From NCBI GenBank assembly GCA_019414545.1, contig DXLV01000015.1, positions 1 to 42,027 of the forward strand: a stretch of 42,027 nucleotides of DNA, read 5' to 3'. A program made the translations under genes and the position numbers. Positions 1 through 6,653 of this stretch are shown in pieces. The stretch's first letter is position 1; every line of letters starts with the position of its first letter. The notes below the pieces were generated by a model. It had not been told where the DNA came from. It did no database searches and saw only the letters and a list, made by a program, of their open reading frames with translations. The stretch is from Collinsella sp. GTDB taxonomy: Bacteria > Actinomycetota > Coriobacteriia > Coriobacteriales > Coriobacteriaceae.

Positions 1-1132
1 TGCCGCCGATAATGCCAAGCGTCTTGCCCAGCGGCAGTTCCAGGGTCACATCGTCGACGGCGTTGGCAGCGCCCGCGCCAAACGAAAAACTCGCATGGTC
101 AAAGCTCAGCGCAGAGACCGGAGCGGCATTGCCCGTCACGCCCGGCTTGGGCAGCGCGACCGGCTGGTTGCCCCCGTCGGTGATGCTTGGCACGCAATTG
201 AGCACCTCGTTGATACGCGACGCACTGGCGCTCGCCTTGGTAAAGACCACGACCAGGTTGGCCACGTAGACGATGGAGGTCAGGGTCTGCGTCATGTAGT
301 TCACAAACGCCATGACCTGACCCTGCGTGAGCTCGCCCACGTTGACCTGGATGCCGCCCACCCACAGGATGGCGCACACGCCCAGGTTCATCACGAGAAA
401 CGTGACAGGGTTGAGAATCGAGGAGAGCTTGCCCACCGCGATGGCAGTATTGGCCTGGTCATCGGCGGCTTGGGCAAAGCGCTCGCGCTCGTGGTCCTCG
501 CGCACGAAGGCGCGAACCACGCGGGCGCCCGAAAGGCCCTCGCGGCAGATAAGCGCGATGCGGTCGAGCTTTGCCTGCAGCTGCTTGTAGTACGGGATAC
601 AGCGCGCCATGACAAACCAAAACACCAAGCCGATGGCGGGCGTGCAAATCAAAAAGATCATGCCGAGCTTAAGGTCGATGGCAAGGGCCGCGACCATGGA
701 GCCCACGGCCATGAAGGGCCAGCGGATGAGCATGCGTACGCCCAGCGCCACAGCGAGCTGCACCTGGTTAACGTCGTTGGTGATGCGGGTAATGAGCGAC
801 GGCGTGCCAAAGCGATCAAGCTCGGCGTAGCTCAGCTTGTTGATGTGCTCGTAGAGCGCGCCGCGAATGTCGGTGCCCATGCCCTGCGAGGTCAGCGCCG
901 CCATCTTTTGGCAGATGAGCGTAAACGAGATGCCAATCACAGCCATGGCGCCAAGTACCATGCCGTAGTGGATAACGGCGTCCACATCGTGCGCCCCAAT
1001 GCCTTTATCGATCATCTGGGCAATCACCAGCGGCGTAAGCAGGTCAAAGATCACTTCAATCAACTTGCACGCAGGGCCGATCACCATATAGCGGCGAAAC
1101 TTACCACCAAAACGCCTGAGCAGCTCAATCAT
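1..1132 (-). CDS. ABC exporter, fused permease-ATPase (3' part beyond window)
   Basis: Only the first 377 residues are inside the window. The start is the ATG read leftward from 1132 (MIELLRRFGG), preceded by a GGGAG-like ribosome site; no stop occurs before the left edge. The visible part is an ABC exporter membrane domain with several hydrophobic segments, the coupling-helix region (RFGTPSLITRITNDV) and ARVVRAFVRE. The nucleotide-binding domain then begins and is cut inside the Walker A motif, at GIIGG. The family (MdlA/YheI/BmrC-like type I exporters) moves drugs, lipids or peptides outward using ATP; the substrate cannot be told. A partner half-transporter may lie beyond the edge. It diverges from the LANTG protein gene, with about 215 bp between their starts. 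It is clearly a different gene from the exporter pair near 9.7-13.4 kb. Confidence 0.88.
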   Translation of the reverse strand, partial: MIELLRRFGGKFRRYMVIGPACKLIEVIFDLLTPLVIAQMIDKGIGAHDVDAVIHYGMVLGAMAVIGISFTLICQKMAALTSQGMGTDIRGALYEHINKLSYAELDRFGTPSLITRITNDVNQVQLAVALGVRMLIRWPFMAVGSMVAALAIDLKLGMIFLICTPAIGLVFWFVMARCIPYYKQLQAKLDRIALICREGLSGARVVRAFVREDHERERFAQAADDQANTAIAVGKLSSILNPVTFLVMNLGVCAILWVGGIQVNVGELTQGQVMAFVNYMTQTLTSIVYVANLVVVFTKASASASRINEVLNCVPSITDGGNQPVALPKPGVTGNAAPVSALSFDHASFSFGAGAANAVDDVTLELPLGKTLGIIGG

Positions 1133-1288
1133 AAAAAGGCGCTCCCTATCATCATTCACACTCAATTCGAATCATGATAGTACGGTGAGCCCAAATGAAG
1201 CGTAAACAACTCGTCATTTCTAATGGCGTTCGGTTTCCAAAGAAGCGGAGAGGCACGTGCACACCCAGCCAGTGTCGGGTCGACCACT

Positions 1289-1297
1289 TGGTATACT
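1289..1297 (+). promoter_or_regulatory. Extended -10 promoter of the LANTG protein gene
   Basis: TGGTATACT matches an extended -10 (TGnTATACT). It lies about 50 bp before the ATG at 1348. No convincing -35 box is visible, as is usual for extended -10 promoters. Assignment is by eye. Confidence 0.45.
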
Positions 1298-1347
1298 TAC
1301 ATTAGTGCTACCAGCCGAGCCGCCGACCCTTGAAATGAGGTGCCGAG

Positions 1348-2318
1348 ATGAACGACATTCTCGCAAGAAGAGCAAGACGAGCAACTGTGGGCATCGCCCT
1401 TTCCGCGGCGCTTGTCGCGGGAATCGCCCCCCCGTAACGGCGATCGCGGCAGAAACCAGTTCCCCCACCGGTGCAGTTGCCTTGCAGACGGAAGATGCGG
1501 CCGCCGCAAAAGACAAAGCGTATGCAGCCATGCAGGAAGCGCTCAAAACCCTCGAGGCCGCAAAAGACGCCGCAAGTCCCGAGAAACTTGCGGTAATCGA
1601 TGATGACATTGCCGCTTTTCAAGAGATCTACGACATGGTGGTGACGGAAGCCGCCAAATGGAGGAAACCCCTTCCCGCCATGCAAGCGAACGTCGATGCA
1701 GCCCAAGCCAAATACGATGAGGCCCACAACCGGACAAGCGACCTTCAGGCAGAATTAAATAAGGCAATCGACGACGGAGCTTCTAACGAAACTATTAAGC
1801 AGTTGCGAAGTGAGATCATGTCGGCAGAAAGGCGAGAAAAATCTTGTGAAGATGATCTTCACCACTGCCAACGCCGGCTCGAAAGCCAGGAAAAACAGGT
1901 TCAGTATTTCGAAAGTGAGGCAGAGGAAGCCAAAGCCCACATCGATGAGGACGTAGCCAAGCGAGATGCGCTCCTCGGCGATTTGGAAAAGGCGCAAGCG
2001 GCCTATGACGACGCCTGCAAGGCATACGAAGAGGCAAAGGCCGCGACAGACAAGGTCACCTCGCCCGAGATAACGCAACCGACCGAGACGACAAAACCCT
2101 CCAGCTCAGCGCAGCCGGCCGAAACGGCACAGCCCGCCAGCTCGACCGCGACCGGCAAATACGCTCCATCGAGCTCCACCAAGCAAGCAAATACGACCAC
2201 CGGCAAGCTCGCAAACACAGGCGACACAGCGCCGAGCGCAATCACACTCGCAGGAATCGCCGCCGCAGGGTTCGGAATAGCCACCGCGGGTGTACGCCGC
2301 ATCAAGAACTCAAAGTAG
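1348..2318 (+). CDS. LANTG-anchored coiled-coil surface protein, frame broken at a poly-C run
   Basis: The body of this protein is open from before 1430 to 2318. It holds a long Ala/Glu/Lys-rich coiled coil (about 1490-2050), a Thr/Ser/Pro-rich wall-spanning stretch, LANTG, a hydrophobic helix and a basic RRIKNSK tail: the layout of a sortase-anchored wall protein. The expected signal peptide is present but in another frame. ATG 1348, behind a GAGGT ribosome site, reads MNDILARRARRATVG and then a hydrophobic core, and stops at TAA 1435. The frames would join at a run of seven C (1427-1433). With eight C the product is one 323-residue protein with a cleavable signal ending near AIAA. As written, no secreted product is made. 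The open frame can be extended upstream to 1257, but that N-terminus has no signal or ribosome site. It is either phase-variable in the off state, a pseudogene, or a base-call error. Confidence 0.7.
1427..1433 (+). repeat. Run of seven C at the frameshift point
   Basis: Seven consecutive C follow the hydrophobic core of the signal peptide. Seven gives an immediate TAA stop; eight (or five) restores the frame into the coiled-coil and LANTG part. This is the typical position for slipped-strand phase variation of a surface protein. Confidence 0.7.
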
Positions 2319-2361
2319 CTGCCAGAGCATATCGCTCCCACCAATCTACAAGCCCATAGAC

Positions 2362-2407
2362 AAAGAGGCCCGTTTCCCCAACCAAAACCAGGGAAACGGG
2401 CCTCTTT
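2362..2407. terminator. Bidirectional terminator after the LANTG gene
   Basis: A perfect 17-bp inverted repeat (AAAGAGGCCCGTTTCCC and its complement, 2362-2378 and 2391-2407) with a 12-nt loop, 43 bp after the stop codon. The AAAG/CTTT ends give a short U tract on either strand. Confidence 0.8.
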
Positions 2408-2547
2408 ACTTGTAAAAACAGATGGCAACGCCGCCGTCTCTTGAAGCACATCGCCACCGCGCTCCAAACAACGCCAACGAGCAGCATTCCTTAAGGGATA
2501 GATTTAATTAGGCTAACGCGCCTTTACGGGTGATTTTTGGACGAAGT

Positions 2548-2642
2548 GGTCCCGGTGCCGGCGGGCTGTTTGGTAGTCGAGCGATCCCGCAGGCAAAGCC
2601 GAGGACCAGCGAGACACCAAACAGCCCGCCGGCACCGGGACC
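2548..2642. repeat. 27-bp perfect inverted repeat with 41-nt loop
   Basis: Arms 2548-2574 and 2616-2642 are perfect complements over 27 bp (GGTCCCGGTGCCGGCGGGCT... and its complement). They enclose a 41-nt loop that is GC-rich and has no clear sub-structure. The element lies just past the T-run that ends the SRP RNA on the minus strand. A stem this long and free of mismatches is beyond what a terminator needs. It may be a REP/BIME-type repeat or a recombination target. Confidence 0.8.
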
Positions 2643-2666
2643 GCATCGCGGCACCAAAAAAGCGCC

Positions 2667-2771
2667 CGTGCGCTCGATGGATTCGGATGCCCGACAGAGG
2701 CTCCTTATGGCTGCTTCCTTCCGGACCTGACCAGATTCGGAACATGTCGTCATCCGAACCCATCGAACGCG
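2667..2771 (-). ncRNA. ffs: Signal recognition particle RNA (4.5S, small type)
   Basis: Read on the minus strand, the centre carries the conserved SRP RNA apical domain: GGTCAGGTCCGGAAGGAAGC followed by AGCCATAAGG. This holds the asymmetric loop and GGAA tetraloop region bound by Ffh. The flanks pair over about 18 bp (CGTTCGATGGGTTCGGATG at the 5' side with CATCCGAATCCATCGAGCG at the 3' side), giving one rod of about 105 nt, the size of bacterial small SRP RNA. A GCGC-rich end and a run of six T on the minus strand follow as terminator. The product joins Ffh in co-translational targeting of membrane proteins. Ends are approximate to a few bases. Confidence 0.92.
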
Positions 2772-2824
2772 CTAGGCGCTCGGTATATCTTACCCGCTCC
2801 CGCCCGATGGGGCAAGACAGCTAA

Positions 2825-2887
2825 TTTGGGACGGGGCTTTTTTGACTACTTTTTGACTGGCGGGTAGTCAAAAAGCCCCGTCCCAAA
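2825..2887. repeat. Near-perfect 24-bp palindrome, GGGACGGGG type
   Basis: Arms 2825-2849 and 2864-2887 are complementary except for one bulged T; each reads TTTGGGACGGGGC, a T-run and GACTAC from its own 5' end. The loop is 14 nt. It sits 13 bp behind the stop of the TadA-kinase gene, so it may act as its terminator. The GGGAC(A/G)G signature recurs in other palindromes of this window. Confidence 0.8.
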
Positions 2888-2899
2888 AAGACTACTTTT

Positions 2900-4681
2900 C
2901 TAGATGCGGCCGAGGTCGTAGGCTCGCGCGGCAGACTCGCCGGCGCAGATGAGGTTGGTTGCGGCTTCTTGCGGGTCGAGTGCCCGCTCCAGGTCCACGG
3001 GCTTGCGACAGATCGGCAGGACAAGGTCGATGCCCTGGTCGTACACCGCATCCAGGTTGTCGGCGCGACCGCCCACGACAGCGGCCACCGGCTTGCCATA
3101 TCGATTGGCGCGGCGGGCCACACCCACCGGCGCTTTGCCGGCGGCGGATTGCTCGTCCATATTGCCCTCGCCCGTTATGACCAGGTCGACATCGCGCACG
3201 CGCTCGTCAAACCCAATCAGATCGAGCACCGTCTCCACGCCCGAACGCAGCTCCGCGCCGAGCGCCAGCAGCGCGGCACCCAGGCCGCCGGCGGCACCGG
3301 CACCGGGCACGCCGAGCACCGAGCCAAATGTCCGTGCGCCCTTGGGCGTGCGCAGCAACCCCTGAGCCCGCGCCCTAGCAATTGCCGTATCGAGCAGGCG
3401 GCCGTAGCCGACCATCCAGCCGTCGCACTTGTGAAGCGCCTCGGCGTCATCTGTCGGCAGGCCCTTCTGCCCACCGAACACCGCTAGGGCGCCTTGGCGT
3501 CCCACAAGCGGATTCTCGACATCGGAAAGCACCACGACACGCGCGCCGTTCAGCGCCCGAAGCGCTGGCGCCAAATCGATACTCACCACGTGTTTGAGAC
3601 CCGCGAGACCGGGAGCGATATCGCGGCCGTGCTCATCGACAAGGCGCGCGCCCAGCGCCTGCAGCATGCCGGCGCCACCGTCGTTGGTGGCACTGCCACC
3701 CAAGCCAATATAGATTGTCTTCGCTCCGGCACGAACCGCACGGAGCATCAGTTCGCCCACGCCATAGGTCGAAGCCGCCAACGCCGCCGACTCCGCACAG
3801 GGCGAATACCCAATACCCGCCGCCTCGGCCATCTCAATAACGGCCGACTCGCGCTCGCCGTCCACCAGCATCCGGGCAGACACGCGTTCGCCCAAGGGAC
3901 CTGCCACCTCGCAGGTCGAGAGCTCACCACCGCATGCGGCGATAGCATCGAGCGTTCCCTCGCCGCCATCTGCCAGTAGCAATGTGCACACCTCGGCATC
4001 GGGCCAAACGCGGCGCACGCCTTCGGCAACCGTCGCCTCCGCCTGTGCACTCGAAACGCTGCCCTTAAAGGAGTCGATCGCCAGCAGCACGCGGCGGGGC
4101 CGGCGGCACGCGGGGCCAAAGTCAACCGCCGCGCCAGCATCCTCTTCGGCACACGCGAACGCCTCGGCATGAGCGGCATGTGCCTCAAGATCGACCCCAC
4201 AACCGCAGCCAGCACCATCGGTGCCACGCAGCCCACTAAAATAGCTGCTCAACACCTCACGACACTCGTCTGCCAGCACGCCGGCGGTCACGTTAAACCG
4301 ATGATTCAGGCGCGAGTCGGCATTCAGATCGTATAGGGATCCCAGCGCGCCCGCCTTGGCATCAGCCGCGCCATACACGCAGCGCCCCACGCGCGCGTTG
4401 ACCATAAGCCCCGCACACATGCAGCAGGGCTCGAGCGTCACGTAGACCGTACAGTCGGAAAGGCGCCAGCGACCGAGCGACCGAGCGGCAGCGCACAGGG
4501 CCGCGAACTCTGCATGCGCCGAAGGGTCCTGGTCGAGCTCGCGCCGATTGTGCGCCCTCGCGACGATCTCGCCGTCGCGCACCACTACGGCTCCGATGGG
4601 CACCTCGCCCACCGCCGCGGCGGCTCGCGCCTCCGCCAACGCCTCGCGCATGAACTTCTCGTCGATTTCGGTGATCGTCAT
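2900..4681 (-). CDS. tadA: tRNA adenosine(34) deaminase fused to glycerate 2-kinase
   Basis: 593 residues from ATG 4681 (ribosome site GGGAAGG). Residues 1-155 are TadA, the zinc enzyme that makes inosine at wobble position 34 of tRNA-Arg(ACG): H56-A-E58 (zinc ligand and proton shuttle) and P85-C86-C-M-C89. Residues 155-195 form a Cys/Ala-rich linker containing GCGCG. Residues 197-593 are a GarK/GlxK-type glycerate kinase, recognisable by AIDSFKGS at the start and GLGGSATNDGGAGM. This kinase phosphorylates D-glycerate with ATP to 2-phosphoglycerate. The frame is open through the junction, so this is one polypeptide as read. The two activities have no known shared pathway, which makes the fusion odd; family TadA is about 150-170 residues and GlxK about 380. 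The frame can extend to 4732, but that would overlap the promoter region of the tRNA gene. Confidence 0.93.
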   Translation of the reverse strand: MTITEIDEKFMREALAEARAAAAVGEVPIGAVVVRDGEIVARAHNRRELDQDPSAHAEFAALCAAARSLGRWRLSDCTVYVTLEPCCMCAGLMVNARVGRCVYGAADAKAGALGSLYDLNADSRLNHRFNVTAGVLADECREVLSSYFSGLRGTDGAGCGCGVDLEAHAAHAEAFACAEEDAGAAVDFGPACRRPRRVLLAIDSFKGSVSSAQAEATVAEGVRRVWPDAEVCTLLLADGGEGTLDAIAACGGELSTCEVAGPLGERVSARMLVDGERESAVIEMAEAAGIGYSPCAESAALAASTYGVGELMLRAVRAGAKTIYIGLGGSATNDGGAGMLQALGARLVDEHGRDIAPGLAGLKHVVSIDLAPALRALNGARVVVLSDVENPLVGRQGALAVFGGQKGLPTDDAEALHKCDGWMVGYGRLLDTAIARARAQGLLRTPKGARTFGSVLGVPGAGAAGGLGAALLALGAELRSGVETVLDLIGFDERVRDVDLVITGEGNMDEQSAAGKAPVGVARRANRYGKPVAAVVGGRADNLDAVYDQGIDLVLPICRKPVDLERALDPQEAATNLICAGESAARAYDLGRI

Positions 4682-4713
4682 CGTTCGCCTTCCCTGTTGC
4701 AAATTCAAAACGA

Positions 4714-4722
4714 TGCTATCAT
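4714..4722 (+). promoter_or_regulatory. Extended -10 of tRNA-Ser
   Basis: TGCTATCAT resembles an extended -10 and ends 10 bp before the mature tRNA. A TTGCAA lies upstream but at a short 14-bp spacing. The region also serves the divergent TadA-kinase gene. Confidence 0.4.
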
Positions 4723-4732
4723 TACGACTCAC

Positions 4733-4822
4733 GGAGAGATGGCAGAGCGGTTGAATGCGGCGGTCTTGAAAACCGTTGAGCGCGAGAGCGTTCCGGGGGT
4801 TCGAATCCCCCTCTCTCCGCCA
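4733..4822 (+). tRNA. tRNA-Ser (UGA anticodon)
   Basis: Acceptor arms GGAGAGA (4733-4739) and TCTCTCC (4812-4818) pair fully; discriminator G, and CCA is encoded at 4820-4822. The anticodon loop CTTGAAA places TGA at 4767-4769, reading UCA/UCN serine codons. The long variable arm of a class II tRNA lies between the anticodon stem and the T arm (GGGGGTTCGAATCCCCC). At 90 nt the length fits tRNA-Ser. The 3' end is only three bases from the stop codon of the convergent TetR gene, so no separate terminator fits between them. Confidence 0.97.
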
Positions 4823-4825
4823 CTT

Positions 4826-5422
4826 TTAGTGATGCACCGGCGTCATGGTCCGTTCAAACAGCGCATCGACCACGTCGGCCATCTCGGGTCGACGCTCAAG
4901 ATCGTGGCCCGATTCCCACCATATCGTGAAAAGTCGAATAATACCGCCGGCGACAAACTCAGACGTCGTCTCGAGCGACACGGGGGCCAGGGCATCCTCG
5001 GCAAGCACGTTCATCACACGCTCGCGGATGGAGCGGGCAATACGGTCGCAAATAACGTTGGTCAACATGCCCGACATGCTGCTTGCCAAAATGTTATCCA
5101 TGAGTTGCTCGTGCGCCAGAATCAAATCCATGGCATCGTCCAAAATCGCGTGCCGAAGCGCGCGCACGTCCTCGGCAGACACTGTGCCGGCCTCATCGGG
5201 CTGTTTTTGCGGCAAACCCGACATAAGCTCATCGATATAAAAGGCAAAGTAATCGTTCTTGTCGCGAAAGTGCTTGTAGAACGTCGTGCGGCGAATCATG
5301 GCGCGGTCGCACAGCATGGCAACCGTCAGGTCCTCAAAACGATACTCCTCGAGAAGCTCGGTGAAAGCATCGAACAGGGCGCGGTAGGTTTTCTTGATGC
5401 GAAGGTCCACTGGTATCGCCAT
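4826..5422 (-). CDS. TetR/AcrR family transcriptional regulator
   Basis: 198 residues from ATG 5422 (MAIPVDLRIKKTYRAL). The N-terminus has the TetR helix-turn-helix: an AFTELLEEYRFEDLTVAML helix, then the recognition part DRAMIRRTTFYKHFRDKNDY. The C-terminal half is a helical ligand and dimer domain of unknown specificity. A GAGG lies directly against this ATG, closer than usual, so GTG 5410 is a possible alternative. The frame stays open back to 5683, but that part overlaps lemA and is not family-like. Divergent from lemA with about 200 bp between; it may control lemA or itself. Its end nearly touches tRNA-Ser. Confidence 0.85.
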   Translation of the reverse strand: MAIPVDLRIKKTYRALFDAFTELLEEYRFEDLTVAMLCDRAMIRRTTFYKHFRDKNDYFAFYIDELMSGLPQKQPDEAGTVSAEDVRALRHAILDDAMDLILAHEQLMDNILASSMSGMLTNVICDRIARSIRERVMNVLAEDALAPVSLETTSEFVAGGIIRLFTIWWESGHDLERRPEMADVVDALFERTMTPVHH

Positions 5423-5551
5423 CCTCAGGGCAAAGACAACACTCGTCAATCTGTCGCATATCTTACACCTGTACCTCGCGCGCTTTGCCCCGGTGCCAAC
5501 CCTACCGAAAACATAACGCTTACCGGAAAGTTCGGCACGGCAAAACGTTGC

Positions 5552-5560
5552 GGGTATACT
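5552..5560 (+). promoter_or_regulatory. Promoter -10 of lemA
   Basis: GGGTATACT contains a TATACT hexamer about 60 bp before the lemA start. The -35 region is weak. Confidence 0.4.
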
Positions 5561-5621
5561 AGTAGCGTTATACCAACGGCAGCTGGCGCATGCCGCCGCG
5601 GCCTTTCGAAACGGAGACATC

Positions 5622-6173
5622 ATGATTACCGTCATCATCGGCATCGTTGTTGTCATTGTGATTGTCTGCGCCATCGCCGGCATCTACAACAACATGGTCA
5701 CCAAGCGTAACCGCATCGATAACGCCTGGCAGAACATCGATACGCAGCTGCAGCGTCGCAACGACCTGATCCCCAACCTGGTCGAGACCGTCAAGGGCTA
5801 CGCCAAGCACGAGCAGGAGACACTCTCCGCCGTGATCAGCGCGCGTAACACCGCCGTCAAGGCCACCACGCCCGAGGCCAAGATGGAAGCCGACAACGTG
5901 CTGACCGGTGCGCTGCGCCAGCTCTTCGCCGTAGCCGAGGCCTACCCCGATCTTAAGGCAAACACCAACTTTACGCAGCTGCAGGCATCGCTCGAGGATA
6001 CCGAGAACAAGATTAGCTATGCACGCCAGAGCTACAACGATTGCGTGCTCAGCTACAACAACGCCATTCAGACGTTCCCGGCTGTCATCTTTGCCGGCAT
6101 CTTCCAGTTTAAGGAGCGCCAGGGCTTTGAGGCCGCCGAAGCAGCCCGCCAGGCCCCGACCGTCAAGTTCTAG
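5622..6173 (+). CDS. lemA: LemA family protein
   Basis: 183 residues from ATG 5622 with a GGAG ribosome site. It has one N-terminal membrane helix (residues 3-21, MITVIIGIVVVIVIVCAIAG), then the hallmark LemA block YNNMVTKRNRIDNAWQNID and QLQRRNDLIPNLVETVKGYA. The remainder is a helical bundle ending in FPAVIFAGIFQFKERQGFEA. LemA proteins are membrane-anchored, with the bulk thought to be outside in Gram-positives; their molecular role is not known. The gene stands alone between a divergent TetR gene and a strong terminator. Length matches the family (about 180-200). Confidence 0.95.
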   Translation: MITVIIGIVVVIVIVCAIAGIYNNMVTKRNRIDNAWQNIDTQLQRRNDLIPNLVETVKGYAKHEQETLSAVISARNTAVKATTPEAKMEADNVLTGALRQLFAVAEAYPDLKANTNFTQLQASLEDTENKISYARQSYNDCVLSYNNAIQTFPAVIFAGIFQFKERQGFEAAEAARQAPTVKF

Positions 6174-6210
6174 TAGTTTGGCAGCGCATCCTTAATCGGC
6201 CAAATGTATA

Positions 6211-6247
6211 AACCGCCCCGTCGAACGCATACTTCGACGGGGCGGTT
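6211..6247 (+). terminator. lemA terminator
   Basis: Perfect 14-bp arms (AACCGCCCCGTCGA and its complement, 6211-6224 and 6234-6247), a 9-nt loop, then TTTCCTTTTT. Confidence 0.9.
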
Positions 6248-6278
6248 TCCTTTTTCGCGAAGGTCCCCCTCTAAGCGC

Positions 6279-6480
6279 CGTGCATTTTTAGGAGTATTCA
6301 ACATAACCAAGAGCTTCGGGCGCTACGATAAATGCCAAAGACCGCGAATATCCCTGCAATCAAACGCTGTCAGCCCATAACCCCGCCCATCATTCGTAGA
6401 AAACATCGAGAAATCCCGATTTTTTGCCCGAGGTCGGTATGCAGGGGCCTTCGATTGCAGAATACTCGCAAAAATGCACG
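6279..6480. repeat. 202-bp element with 21-bp terminal inverted repeats (MITE-like)
   Basis: Left end 6279-6299 and right end 6460-6480 are inverted copies matching at 19 of 21 positions: CGTGCATTTTT, then AG or GC, then GAGTATTC. The interior is AT-richer than neighbouring genes and has no coding signal. The size and ends are those of a miniature inverted-repeat element or of a structured RNA. No target-site duplication was obvious at the borders. Confidence 0.6.
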
Positions 6481-6523
6481 TCGCCACCGCCCCCACATGG
6501 CGCGAAGCAAAACAAAAGGGCGA

Positions 6524-6621
6524 CCCTCCTTTCCGGCGCACTCCGCAGGATGCAAGAAGCCCTCGCCGCACGAAGTGCGCAGCGAGGGGCTTCTTGCATG
6601 TCCGAGGACGCGCCGGGAGGG
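6524..6621. repeat. 98-bp imperfect hairpin behind ilvE
   Basis: Successive pairing blocks close on each other: CCCTCC/GAGGG, CCGGCGC/GCGCCGG, ATGCAAGAAGCC/GGCTTCTTGCAT, CTCGC/GCGAG and CGCA/TGCG around a short apex. It starts 33 bp after the ilvE stop on the minus strand, so it may end that transcript. It is larger than a normal terminator and lacks a long T run. Confidence 0.7.
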
Positions 6622-6653
6622 AACTTGCTCTCTGCCCGGATAGGTAAGACAAA

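Larger units (their letters stand above)
2319..2899. other. Gene-poor 580-bp spacer with SRP RNA and palindromes
   Basis: No protein gene is supported here. The stretch holds, in order, the terminator of the LANTG gene, a 27-bp perfect inverted repeat (2548-2642), the SRP RNA on the minus strand (about 2667-2771), and a second palindrome (2825-2887) directly behind the TadA-kinase gene. Short open frames of 60-100 codons are shadows of the palindromes and the RNA. Confidence 0.7.
6174..6653. other. 480-bp spacer between lemA and ilvE filled by repeats
   Basis: Contains the lemA terminator, a 202-bp element bounded by 21-bp inverted repeats (6279-6480), and a 98-bp imperfect hairpin (6524-6621) behind ilvE. 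The several 60-170 codon frames here have no ribosome sites or protein-like composition, and I do not call genes. Confidence 0.6.

Noticed and set aside
95..1177. 360-codon open frame on the plus strand
   Set aside because: His/Arg-rich shadow of the ABC exporter gene read on the minus strand; no ribosome site.
5423..5683. N-terminal extension of the TetR protein to 5683
   Set aside because: It overlaps lemA on the other strand, is low-complexity, and the TetR fold starts at about 5422.
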